From assembly GCA_012798435.1 (NCBI GenBank), contig JAAZNF010000118.1, forward strand, positions 64,001 to 99,856: 35,856 bases of DNA. The letters run 5' to 3'. Below, in pieces: positions 20,135-26,055 of this stretch. This stretch comes from Myxococcales bacterium. Its GTDB lineage: Bacteria; Myxococcota; B64-G9. Within the stretch, counting starts at the first letter, position 1. The number at the start of each line of letters is the position of its first letter. The notes beneath the pieces were generated by a model that did no database searches, was not told where the DNA came from, and saw only the letters and a program-made list of their open reading frames with translations. Position numbers and translations under genes: made by a program.

Positions 20135-21778
20135 ATGAGGAAGTATCTGCTCGTGACCCTGAGCGTGCTGGCGGTGTTCTCGCTGGGCCTGGTGCTCGCC
20201 CACTGCGGCGGGGGCGGCTCGAAGTACGAGTGCACCAAGAACTCCGATTGCAACACCGCCGCGGGCGAGTACTGCGACCTCACGGTCCACAAGTGCAAGA
20301 CCCAGGGCGGCTGCACCAGCGGCCAGACCAGGTGCAACGGAACCATCATCCAAACCTGCTCGAACAACACCTGGGTGGACGGCCAGAACTGCGCCACCAC
20401 CGGCCAGACCTGCCAGAGCGGCGCCTGCGTCGGCGGAAGCTGCACCAATGGCCAGGTGCAGTGCAGCGGCAACTGGGTGCAGACCTGCACCAACAGCACC
20501 TGGACCAACACCACCGACTGCGCCGCGCAGGGCAAGACCTGCCAGGGTGGCCAGTGCGTGGCTAGCGGCTGCACCAACGGCACCGTGCAGTGCAACGGCA
20601 CCGTGATCCAGACCTGCCAGAACAACCAGTGGGTGAACGGCACCGACTGCTCCACCCAGGGCAAGACCTGCCAGGACGGCCAGTGCGTGGCCGCTGGCTG
20701 CACCAACGGCACCACCCAGTGCAGCGGCAACTGGGTGCAGACCTGCACCAACAACACCTGGACCAACACCACCGATTGCGCCGCGACCGGCAAGGTGTGC
20801 AACGCCGGCCAGTGCGTGACCAGCGGCTGCACCAACGGCACCACCCAGTGCAGTGGCAACATCGTGCAGACCTGCACCAACAACCAGTGGGTGAACGGCA
20901 CCGACTGCGCCGCCCAGGGCAAGGTGTGCCAGAACGGCGTCTGCACCGGCGGCACCGCCTCCGGCTGCCCGTCGGGCCAGACCTGCGCCGACATCAGCGG
21001 TGGCGATGGCTTCCTGGCCTGCACCGAAGGCGGCCAGCTCCCGAGCAACGCCCAGACCGGCTGCTCCGACACCGTGGCCTGCACCATCGCCAACAGCTCC
21101 TGCCTGTGCACCGACCAGAACTGCACCGCCACCGTGTGCGCCCAGAACTGCGGCCCCTGCCCGCAGGATCAGATCTGCCGAAACCTCTCCGGTGACGGCA
21201 AGATGGGCTGCCTCACCACCTCCGAGACCATCCCGACCACGGCGCCGCGCGGCTGCGGCGGCGGGACGGGCTGCACCGGGAACGCCACCTGCTGGTGCCT
21301 GGATTCGACCTGCACCACCAACAGCGTGTGCTTGAACAACTGCGACAGCCATGGCCCCTGCACCGCGGGCTCCACGGGCTGGTGCGACGGCACCGTCCCC
21401 ATGACCTGCAGCGGCGGCCAGTGGGTGGCGGGCGCGGACTGCGCCGCCACCGGCAAGTCCTGTGACCAGGGCGCGTGCGTGGACTCCATCCCCGCGGGCA
21501 TGTTCTGCAACGAGACCACCCCCTGCCCCTCGGCCAGCCTGGAGTGCGTCGGCATGCAGGGCCGGACGAACGGCATGTGCACCCCGGTGTGCGACTGCAC
21601 CTCGGGCGCCGGCTGCAACACCAGCCCGACTTCCGAGTGCTTCTGGGCCAACGGCGACCCGCCCACCAAGTGCTGGTGCGGCTGGCCGTGCACCACCGCC
21701 GCCGATTGTCCGGGAGGCGCCACCGGTTGGGAGTGCTACGTCACTGGCGGCGCTAAAAACGGCTGCGTCCCGCTGTGA
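20135..21778 (+). CDS. Lipoprotein with 43-residue six-cysteine tandem repeats
   Basis: The 547-residue product has a signal ending VLAHC (Cys24; His at -1 is unusual), then CTKNSDCNTAAGEYC, a Dickkopf-like module. Five perfect-period 43-residue repeats occupy residues 60-274, each with Cys at 1, 8, 16, 27, 34 and 39 and an invariant Trp21; a sixth, diverged repeat is at 409-451. Between them a second unit of about 60 residues occurs twice (CADISGGDGFLAC and CRNLSGDGKMGC blocks). About one residue in eight is Cys, which implies dense disulfide bonding, and Asn/Thr/Gly dominate the rest. I do not know a named family with this repeat. ATG 20135 has an AAGGAGGAAG site. The gene ends in a strong intrinsic terminator, so it is monocistronic. 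Confidence 0.9.
   Translation: MRKYLLVTLSVLAVFSLGLVLAHCGGGGSKYECTKNSDCNTAAGEYCDLTVHKCKTQGGCTSGQTRCNGTIIQTCSNNTWVDGQNCATTGQTCQSGACVGGSCTNGQVQCSGNWVQTCTNSTWTNTTDCAAQGKTCQGGQCVASGCTNGTVQCNGTVIQTCQNNQWVNGTDCSTQGKTCQDGQCVAAGCTNGTTQCSGNWVQTCTNNTWTNTTDCAATGKVCNAGQCVTSGCTNGTTQCSGNIVQTCTNNQWVNGTDCAAQGKVCQNGVCTGGTASGCPSGQTCADISGGDGFLACTEGGQLPSNAQTGCSDTVACTIANSSCLCTDQNCTATVCAQNCGPCPQDQICRNLSGDGKMGCLTTSETIPTTAPRGCGGGTGCTGNATCWCLDSTCTTNSVCLNNCDSHGPCTAGSTGWCDGTVPMTCSGGQWVAGADCAATGKSCDQGACVDSIPAGMFCNETTPCPSASLECVGMQGRTNGMCTPVCDCTSGAGCNTSPTSECFWANGDPPTKCWCGWPCTTAADCPGGATGWECYVTGGAKNGCVPL
20312..20956 (+). repeat. Five 129-bp tandem repeats
   Basis: Units begin at 20312, 20441, 20570, 20699 and 20828, exactly 129 bp apart. 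They encode the 43-residue six-cysteine modules. Codons are highly similar between units, pointing to recent expansion. A diverged sixth unit is at 21359-21487. Confidence 0.93.
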
Positions 21779-21803
21779 TCTGAGTCAGCGCGTTTGAAGA
21801 GAA

Positions 21804-21837
21804 AGCCCTCCCGGAGCGATCCGGGAGGGCTTTTTTT
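21804..21837 (+). terminator. Strong intrinsic terminator
   Basis: Perfect 12-bp stem AGCCCTCCCGGA / TCCGGGAGGGCT closed by a GCGA (GNRA) tetraloop and followed by a run of T, 25 bp after the lipoprotein stop. It is the clearest terminator in the window. Confidence 0.95.
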
Positions 21838-21899
21838 CTGCCACTCTTCGACGGTTCAGCAAAACCGGCTGTCAACCAGCCGCGCCTTGCATCACCCGA

Positions 21900-22070
21900 T
21901 TCCTCAAACAGGAAGAGCATGCCTGCATGCTCTTCATATCAGCGGATTTTGCCGAAGCTCGGCCGACGTCAAGGGAGAGCGGAGCGAATCCCGTAGGGAC
22001 CGGAGCGGGCTTTACCGCGAAGGCCCGTGACGGCGTAGGCCGAGCGGAGGGTACGCCTGCCAGCGTGACC
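21900..22070 (-). repeat. Structured interspersed repeat, copy 1
   Basis: About 171 bp, read on minus. The outer stem is GCTCGGCC / GGCCGAGC (plus coordinates 22038-22045 and 21957-21964), perfect 8 bp. The next stem is CGTCACGGG / CCCTTGACG with one mismatch. An inner hairpin has a TAC loop (TCCC/GGGA), and a terminal palindrome GAAGAGCATGC / GCATGCTCTTC lies at 21912-21935. Copies 2 and 3 share the order of these parts with different bases in the stems. It lies between the terminator of the Cys-repeat gene and the promoter of the next gene. Confidence 0.85.
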
Positions 22071-22114
22071 ATGAGACGACTGCATCGAGAGGTGGCCAGG
22101 GGGCGCCGTCGCCG

Positions 22115-22143
22115 TTGCCTTCGGACAAGAGTTGCCGCATACT
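22115..22143 (+). promoter_or_regulatory. Candidate promoter of the predicted beta-barrel gene
   Basis: TTGCCT (22115-22120), 17-bp spacer, CATACT (22138-22143), followed by ATG at 22165. The leader would be about 15 nt, which still includes the GGGAGGTG ribosome site. Confidence 0.4.
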
Positions 22144-22164
22144 GCGCTGCCTGGGAGGTGCCCG

Positions 22165-23031
22165 ATGCGCTCGACCATCCTGGCGCTTCTTGGCGCGTTG
22201 ATCCTCGCCGCGCCCGCCGCGGCGGACGAGGTATCGCTCTCGTACTGGTATTTCCCCACGCCCTGGACCATGAGCGCGCCGCTGGCCCCGGCGCGCACGG
22301 GAGGGATCGATCTCGGCGTCACCGCCTCGGACACCGGCTGGGCCATGGCCTTTCCGATCTGGACCACCATGACCAGCCGCAAGATGAACTTCATCGTGGA
22401 CTTCGCCTGGCCGTTCGCGGTGGGCCACGTGAAGGGCGGTGACAGCTCGCCGGACTTCTACGCCGGGAACTTCCGGCTCGGCCTCCGCGGTGGCTGGAAG
22501 TTCACCTTCCCGTTCGCGGGCGGGTACGCGTTGCCCGCGGCCTGGGGCATCGGCGGCGACATCGGCATCCCGGTGGCCTCGATCTGGGGCTCCAACGAGG
22601 CGGCCGCCATGGGCTACCTCATGTTTCTGCACGACCCGCTGGCCTGGCTGCCCAACATCTTCGGTTTCAGCCCCAAGGCCACCTTCGCGCTGGGAAGGCC
22701 CATCTTCTTCCTGGAGAACGAGCTGCAGTTCCCCATCCTTTTCGGGGTCAAGTCGGGAGCGAAGTCCATCGTCGACCTCAAGTGGGGCGCCGCGCTGGGG
22801 AGCCAACCGATCTCCTGGGCCGCCTTCCTGCTCGAGTTCGGCGGCATCCACGGGCTCAACCAGAAGGGCAACCAGACCTGGTGCGCGGTCGGGGCGCGCT
22901 TCTACTACAAGCAAATGGTGGCGGGCCTGATGATGCGCTTCCCCTTCTCCTACGTCGCCAGCTCCTCCGAGCCCGCCTGGGGCCTGCTCCTCTCGGTCGG
23001 CTTCGAAAAGCGCCAGCCGCAGGAGTTCTGA
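22165..23031 (+). CDS. Exported protein, predicted outer-membrane beta-barrel
   Basis: I do not recognise a named family. The 288-residue product has a clean signal peptide (MRSTILALLGALILAAPAAA, cleaved before DEVS). The mature chain alternates short amphipathic strands rich in Trp, Phe and Gly: SYWYFPTPWTM, AFPIWTTMT, FIVDFAWPF, FRLGLRGGWKFTFPF, YALPAAWGIGGDIGIP, ARFYYKQMVAGLMMRFPF, and it ends in an aromatic-rich strand (AWGLLLSVGFEKR). This fits a small barrel of 10-12 strands. ATG 22165 has a GGGAGGTG site. The gene is flanked on both sides by copies of the structured repeat in the same orientation. Its GC content is like the neighbours, so transfer is not evident. Confidence 0.75.
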   Translation: MRSTILALLGALILAAPAAADEVSLSYWYFPTPWTMSAPLAPARTGGIDLGVTASDTGWAMAFPIWTTMTSRKMNFIVDFAWPFAVGHVKGGDSSPDFYAGNFRLGLRGGWKFTFPFAGGYALPAAWGIGGDIGIPVASIWGSNEAAAMGYLMFLHDPLAWLPNIFGFSPKATFALGRPIFFLENELQFPILFGVKSGAKSIVDLKWGAALGSQPISWAAFLLEFGGIHGLNQKGNQTWCAVGARFYYKQMVAGLMMRFPFSYVASSSEPAWGLLLSVGFEKRQPQEF

Positions 23032-23167
23032 CCTCGCCACTTCTTTCCCATTCGTCTGATCGCGCTGGTTCCCGAGGGTTCGCGACCAGGTGCCAAGGTC
23101 GAGTAGGCGTCTGGCCGCGCTTGCTTTGGCGGCATCGCGGCCAGCCGTACAAGAAGCTCATGGCGTG

Positions 23168-23340
23168 TTCCTCAAGCGGGAAGAGCATGTCTGCATACTC
23201 TTCATGATAGCGATTTCAGCCGAAGCCCGACCACCGTCAAGGGAGAGCGAAGCGAATCCCGCGCGGACCGGAGCGGGCTTTGCCGCGAAGGCCCTTGACG
23301 GCACAGGCCGAGCGGAGGCTACGCCAGGAAACGGGTGACC
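23168..23340 (-). repeat. Structured interspersed repeat, copy 2
   Basis: About 173 bp, read on minus and clearly homologous to copy 1 over its whole length. The inner long stem is perfect (CCGTCAAGGG 23234-23243 with CCCTTGACGG 23292-23301). The outer stem (23225-23232 with 23306-23313) contains two positions that pair as G-T only when read on minus. The terminal palindrome (23180-23203) has one such wobble, again only on minus. It lies downstream of the beta-barrel gene. Confidence 0.85.
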
Positions 23341-23388
23341 CAGGACAGCCGTTGTAGAGGGGGAACCAAAGCTAGAGAGAACAATGAT

Positions 23389-23430
23389 CTGGCGAGGTGG
23401 GGTTTCAAAGGGGCGAAGCCCCCTCGCCAG
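23389..23430 (-). other. Hairpin downstream of the 410-residue lipoprotein gene
   Basis: CTGGCGAGG (23389-23397) pairs with CCTCGCCAG (23422-23430), with a further GGG/CCC after a bulged T. It lies 34 bp past the stop of the minus-strand gene at 23464, where a terminator would be expected. No T-tract follows on minus, so it is only a possible Rho-independent-like or 3'-end-protecting element. The rest of the 23032-23463 gap holds repeat copy 2. Confidence 0.4.
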
Positions 23431-23463
23431 CATCCCATTTTCCTTGTGCCCGGACGGTGCGGC

Positions 23464-24696
23464 TCAGCGGTCCGCCGGCTCGGTGCGCCGATCCAGGAGC
23501 TTGCCGTCGGGGGAGACCAGCACGGTCACGAGGTCCAGGCGCGTGCCGCCGTCGAGCGGGACGCGCCGGTAGAACTTGGCGATGAGGTTGCGCCCGTGTG
23601 GCAGGACCGGGAGCGGCAGACGGTTTACCTTTTTCGAGTAGGCTGGTTCGCCCGGAAGGTCGAAGATCACGGCGGGCTCATACGCGGGCGGCGCGGCCAG
23701 CACCACCTCGTCGCGCTGGGAGCCGAGGCCCGTGCGGCGAAACACCAGCCGCCCGTCCGGGAGGAACAGCGGGGCGCAGCCCTGCCCGAGCTCGCGGGTA
23801 TTCGCGTCCTCCATGAGGATGAGCCGCCCGTCGGAAAAGGCCGCGGCGAAGAGCCGCCCGTCGGACGAAAACGCGTGGGAGAGCGCCGCCGCCGCCGCGG
23901 CCAGCAGCCGCCGCTTGCCGAAGTCTTTCTCGACCAGCCAGTAGTCCCAGCGGCAGCCGTCCTCGCGGCACCCGAGCGGGACGCCCAGCAACGCGCGCGT
24001 GCCATGAGGGGAGGGGAAGGCGTTGTACTCCACCAGCAGCCGGGCCGCGGGCAGGTAGCGCTCTCCACCGTCCGTCTGAACCCGAAAGTACGGCTCGCCC
24101 TCGGCCGGGGCCCGGCCCGTCACCTCGAGGAAGGCGCCGTCGGCGGCCTCGCCGTCCGTGGGGGAATCCCGGTCCGGGCGCGTAAGCAGGGGCACCGCGG
24201 CGCCGCTCATCCCCGAGAGCACCCTTCCCGCGGCCGGGCCGTCGAGATCGTTGGCCGCCGGGGTGAAGCGATCGTGGCGGTACGGCCGTTCGACGATGAG
24301 CGGGGAGAGCTCCGCCCGGCGCAGCGCGGCGGCCAGGGCCTCGGCGAACTCCCGCCGGGCGAATTTCCCCGCCACCACCGCGAAGCCCTCGGCGCCTGAT
24401 ACGAAGGCCCGCGCCTGGTCGATCCCCGGCCAGCCGGCCGCGAGCGCGCCCGTCTTCTCGGCCCGCCTGGCGATCTCCGCCGCCTGCGGAAGGTCCCGGG
24501 CCTGGCCGGCCAGCACGCACAGGAGCTTCTCCGGTACGCGCTCGTCCGGCGGCTCCACGAAGGGACCCGCGGGGCCGGGGAGGGCGGCGGCAGGGAGGGC
24601 AGCGGCGCCGGCGTCTGGAGAAGAAGACGGAGCGGACGGCTTCTGGCAGGCGGCCACCAGCAGCAACCCGCACAGCATCCAGAGAGCTCTTTTCAT
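23464..24696 (-). CDS. Lipoprotein with a possible SPOR-like segment and SH3-like region
   Basis: The 410-residue product has a lipobox LVAACQ (Cys17) and an Ala/Pro-rich linker to about residue 50. Residues about 55-140 alternate helices and strands (EKLLCVLAGQARDLPQAAEI, EGFAVVAGKFARREFAEALA, LSPLIVERPY) in a way that recalls a SPOR-type peptidoglycan-binding fold. A later part (VPLLTRPDRDSPTD to VQTDGGERYLPAARLLVEYN) resembles bacterial SH3 domains, and the C-terminal half has propeller-like SSDGRL, SDGRLIL, LPDGRLVF turns. All are weak assignments made by eye. ATG 24696 is chosen over a TTG at 24717 because it starts the signal peptide directly. It is transcribed away from the hydrolase gene. 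Confidence 0.7.
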   Translation of the reverse strand: MKRALWMLCGLLLVAACQKPSAPSSSPDAGAAALPAAALPGPAGPFVEPPDERVPEKLLCVLAGQARDLPQAAEIARRAEKTGALAAGWPGIDQARAFVSGAEGFAVVAGKFARREFAEALAAALRRAELSPLIVERPYRHDRFTPAANDLDGPAAGRVLSGMSGAAVPLLTRPDRDSPTDGEAADGAFLEVTGRAPAEGEPYFRVQTDGGERYLPAARLLVEYNAFPSPHGTRALLGVPLGCREDGCRWDYWLVEKDFGKRRLLAAAAAALSHAFSSDGRLFAAAFSDGRLILMEDANTRELGQGCAPLFLPDGRLVFRRTGLGSQRDEVVLAAPPAYEPAVIFDLPGEPAYSKKVNRLPLPVLPHGRNLIAKFYRRVPLDGGTRLDLVTVLVSPDGKLLDRRTEPADR

Positions 24697-24741
24697 GGGG
24701 CCAGAGTGCCTTCTCAATCCGCAAGAGTCAACCGCGCGAGT

Positions 24742-24769
24742 TTGTGTATGGCCGGCTCTCTGCTATGAT
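24742..24769 (+). promoter_or_regulatory. Candidate promoter of the hydrolase gene
   Basis: TTGTGT (24742-24747), 16-bp spacer, TATGAT (24764-24769). The -10 box is good (5 of 6) and the -35 box is weak. The perfect inverted repeat ATGATGC-G-GCATCAT (24765-24779) overlaps the -10 box and start site. Confidence 0.45.
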
Positions 24770-24779
24770 GCGGCATCAT
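24765..24779. promoter_or_regulatory. Inverted repeat at the hydrolase promoter
   Basis: A 15-nt perfect inverted repeat, 7-bp arms around a single G, placed over the -10/+1 region. Position and symmetry suit a repressor site. No linked regulator gene is present in the window. Confidence 0.4.
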
Positions 24780-24795
24780 CGCGAAAGGTGTCCCC

Positions 24796-25674
24796 ATGGA
24801 CGCGTACTTCGAGACCACCATCGAGTCCTTCGACAAGACCCGCATCTGGTACCGGCGCATGGGCAGCGGCGCGCTCACCCTGATGCTGTGCGACGGGGTG
24901 GGCTGCGACGGCTACGTGTGGAAGTACCTCATCCCCTACTTCGAGGGGCGCTACCGGCTCATCCACTGGAACTACCGCGGTCACGGCCGTAGCGGCCCGC
25001 CGGCGGAGCCGGACCGGCTGGGCATCGAGGAGTGCGCCGAGGACCTCATGGCGGTGATGGACCACGCCGGCGTCGATGAGCCTGCGGTGCTGCTCGGCCA
25101 CAGCATGGGGGTCCAGGTCATCCTGGAGTTCGTGCACCGCTGGCCCGAGCGGGTGCGCGCGCTCGTGCCTCTCACCGGCTCCTACGGCAAGGCGGTGGAC
25201 CACGTCCACGACGCCGACTGGCTGAAGAAGCTGTTCCCCCTCATCCGCGAAGCGGGGGTGCGTTTCGGCCGGCAGCTCCAGCCCTTGCTGCGCGAGCTGT
25301 TCCGCTCGGAGTTCGCCTTCTGGTACGCGCGCAAGTTCGAGATCAACGAGTCGCTGATCCGGCGCGAGGACTTCTTTCCGTACCTCGAGCACCTGAGCCG
25401 CATGGACCCGGTGATCTTCCTCAAGACCCTGGAGGGGGCCGCCCGCCACACCGCCGAGCCGTACCTGCCCGAGATCCGGGTGCCCACCCTCATCGTGGCC
25501 GGCACGCACGATCGCTTCACCCCGTACTGGCTCTCCCAGCGCATGCACGCCCTCATCCCCGGTTCGGAGCTGCTCACGCTCCCGCTGGGCAGCCACACCG
25601 CGCCCATCGAGCTGCCCGAGCTGGTCAACCTGCGCATCGAGCGTTTCCTGCGCGAGCTCGAAGCGAAGAAGTGA
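24796..25674 (+). CDS. Alpha/beta hydrolase
   Basis: A cytoplasmic 292-residue alpha/beta-hydrolase-fold protein with a full catalytic triad: nucleophile Ser103 in GHSMG, acid Asp239 in GTHDRFTP, and His267 in LGSHTAP. The oxyanion region is LCDGVGCDGYVWK (residues 31-43), where the family often has HG. NYRGHGRSGPP (59-69) is the usual loop after strand 4. There is no signal peptide. The fold covers esterases, lipases, haloperoxidases and C-C bond hydrolases, so the substrate is open. ATG 24796 has an AAAGGTG site. It is one of the few non-envelope genes in this half of the window and is monocistronic. Confidence 0.92.
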   Translation: MDAYFETTIESFDKTRIWYRRMGSGALTLMLCDGVGCDGYVWKYLIPYFEGRYRLIHWNYRGHGRSGPPAEPDRLGIEECAEDLMAVMDHAGVDEPAVLLGHSMGVQVILEFVHRWPERVRALVPLTGSYGKAVDHVHDADWLKKLFPLIREAGVRFGRQLQPLLRELFRSEFAFWYARKFEINESLIRREDFFPYLEHLSRMDPVIFLKTLEGAARHTAEPYLPEIRVPTLIVAGTHDRFTPYWLSQRMHALIPGSELLTLPLGSHTAPIELPELVNLRIERFLRELEAKK

Positions 25675-25719
25675 GCGGCCGCCGGACCGCGACGAGACCC
25701 GCCTGACGCGCCGCGCCTT

Positions 25720-25843
25720 GCCTCCGCCCGACCTGTGCTGTCAATGGCCTCCGGTCGCTACGCGACTCGCTGCGCTCGCCATTGACAGCGGTCGGGCTTC
25801 GGCTGGAGCTGCAATGATAAGGAGCATGCAGGCATGCTCCTCG
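25720..25843 (+). repeat. Structured interspersed repeat, copy 3 (opposite orientation)
   Basis: About 124 bp, read on plus. Outer stem GCCCGACC (25726-25733) with GGTCGGGC (25790-25797); long stem CTGTCAATGGC (25738-25748) with GCCATTGACAG (25778-25788), perfect 11 bp; inner hairpin GTCGC-TAC-GCGAC (25754-25766); terminal palindrome AGGAGCATGC / GCATGCTCCT (25820-25841). It matches the reverse complement of copies 1 and 2 but lacks about 16 nt of their loop. Stem bases differ from those copies in pairs, so base pairing is kept. Confidence 0.85.
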
Positions 25844-25857
25844 TCCTGAAAGAGTGC

Positions 25858-26055
25858 ATCCAGTTTTTTCATTTTTCTTGGTAGCAGGGTATCTCTGAAT
25901 TTTCCCTCGGCAGGAGGTTTTCTCCGGGTTTTTCTCCGGGCCTTTCCTTATTGGCAGGTTTTTGGGGGGGTGTTTGCCGGAGAGTCCACGGGGGCGGAGC
26001 CCCGTTGCTCAAAGGTGCGCGCCGCGATCGATCGACGAAAGGTTCGCCGAGACGT
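25858..26055. other. T-rich, low-GC intergenic stretch with no gene seen
   Basis: Unlike the surrounding sequence, 25862-25975 is rich in T runs and contains the near-tandem unit TTTTCTCCGGG twice (25919-25940), then a run of seven G. At 25989-26006 ACGGGG/CCCCGT forms a 6-bp stem. The stretch lies downstream of both flanking genes, so it may act in transcript termination. I see no coding frame with a plausible start and no transposon ends. Confidence 0.4.

Noticed and set aside
20312-20956. CRISPR-like regular repeats here, at 11979-12587 and at 29968-30392
   Set aside because: The first two are in-frame protein repeats without unique spacers. The last has two copies only and no cas genes are present.
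21872-22072. Open frames inside repeat copies 1 and 2 (minus, also 23158-23433; and plus frames from 21927 and 23090) that give clearly similar peptides in both directions
   Set aside because: Similarity follows from the DNA repeat itself. Both strands stay open, there is no ribosome site, and the homologous frame in copy 3 has a stop. RNA structure explains the conservation better than coding.
21900-23340. Composite transposon: two like-oriented repeats around one gene
   Set aside because: No transposase, no terminal inverted repeats of insertion-sequence type and no target duplication visible. The third copy lies elsewhere in the other orientation.
25862-25980. T-rich stretch as an intrinsic terminator of the hydrolase gene
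   Set aside because: It begins nearly 190 bp after the stop and T runs are not preceded by a stable stem in the right place.
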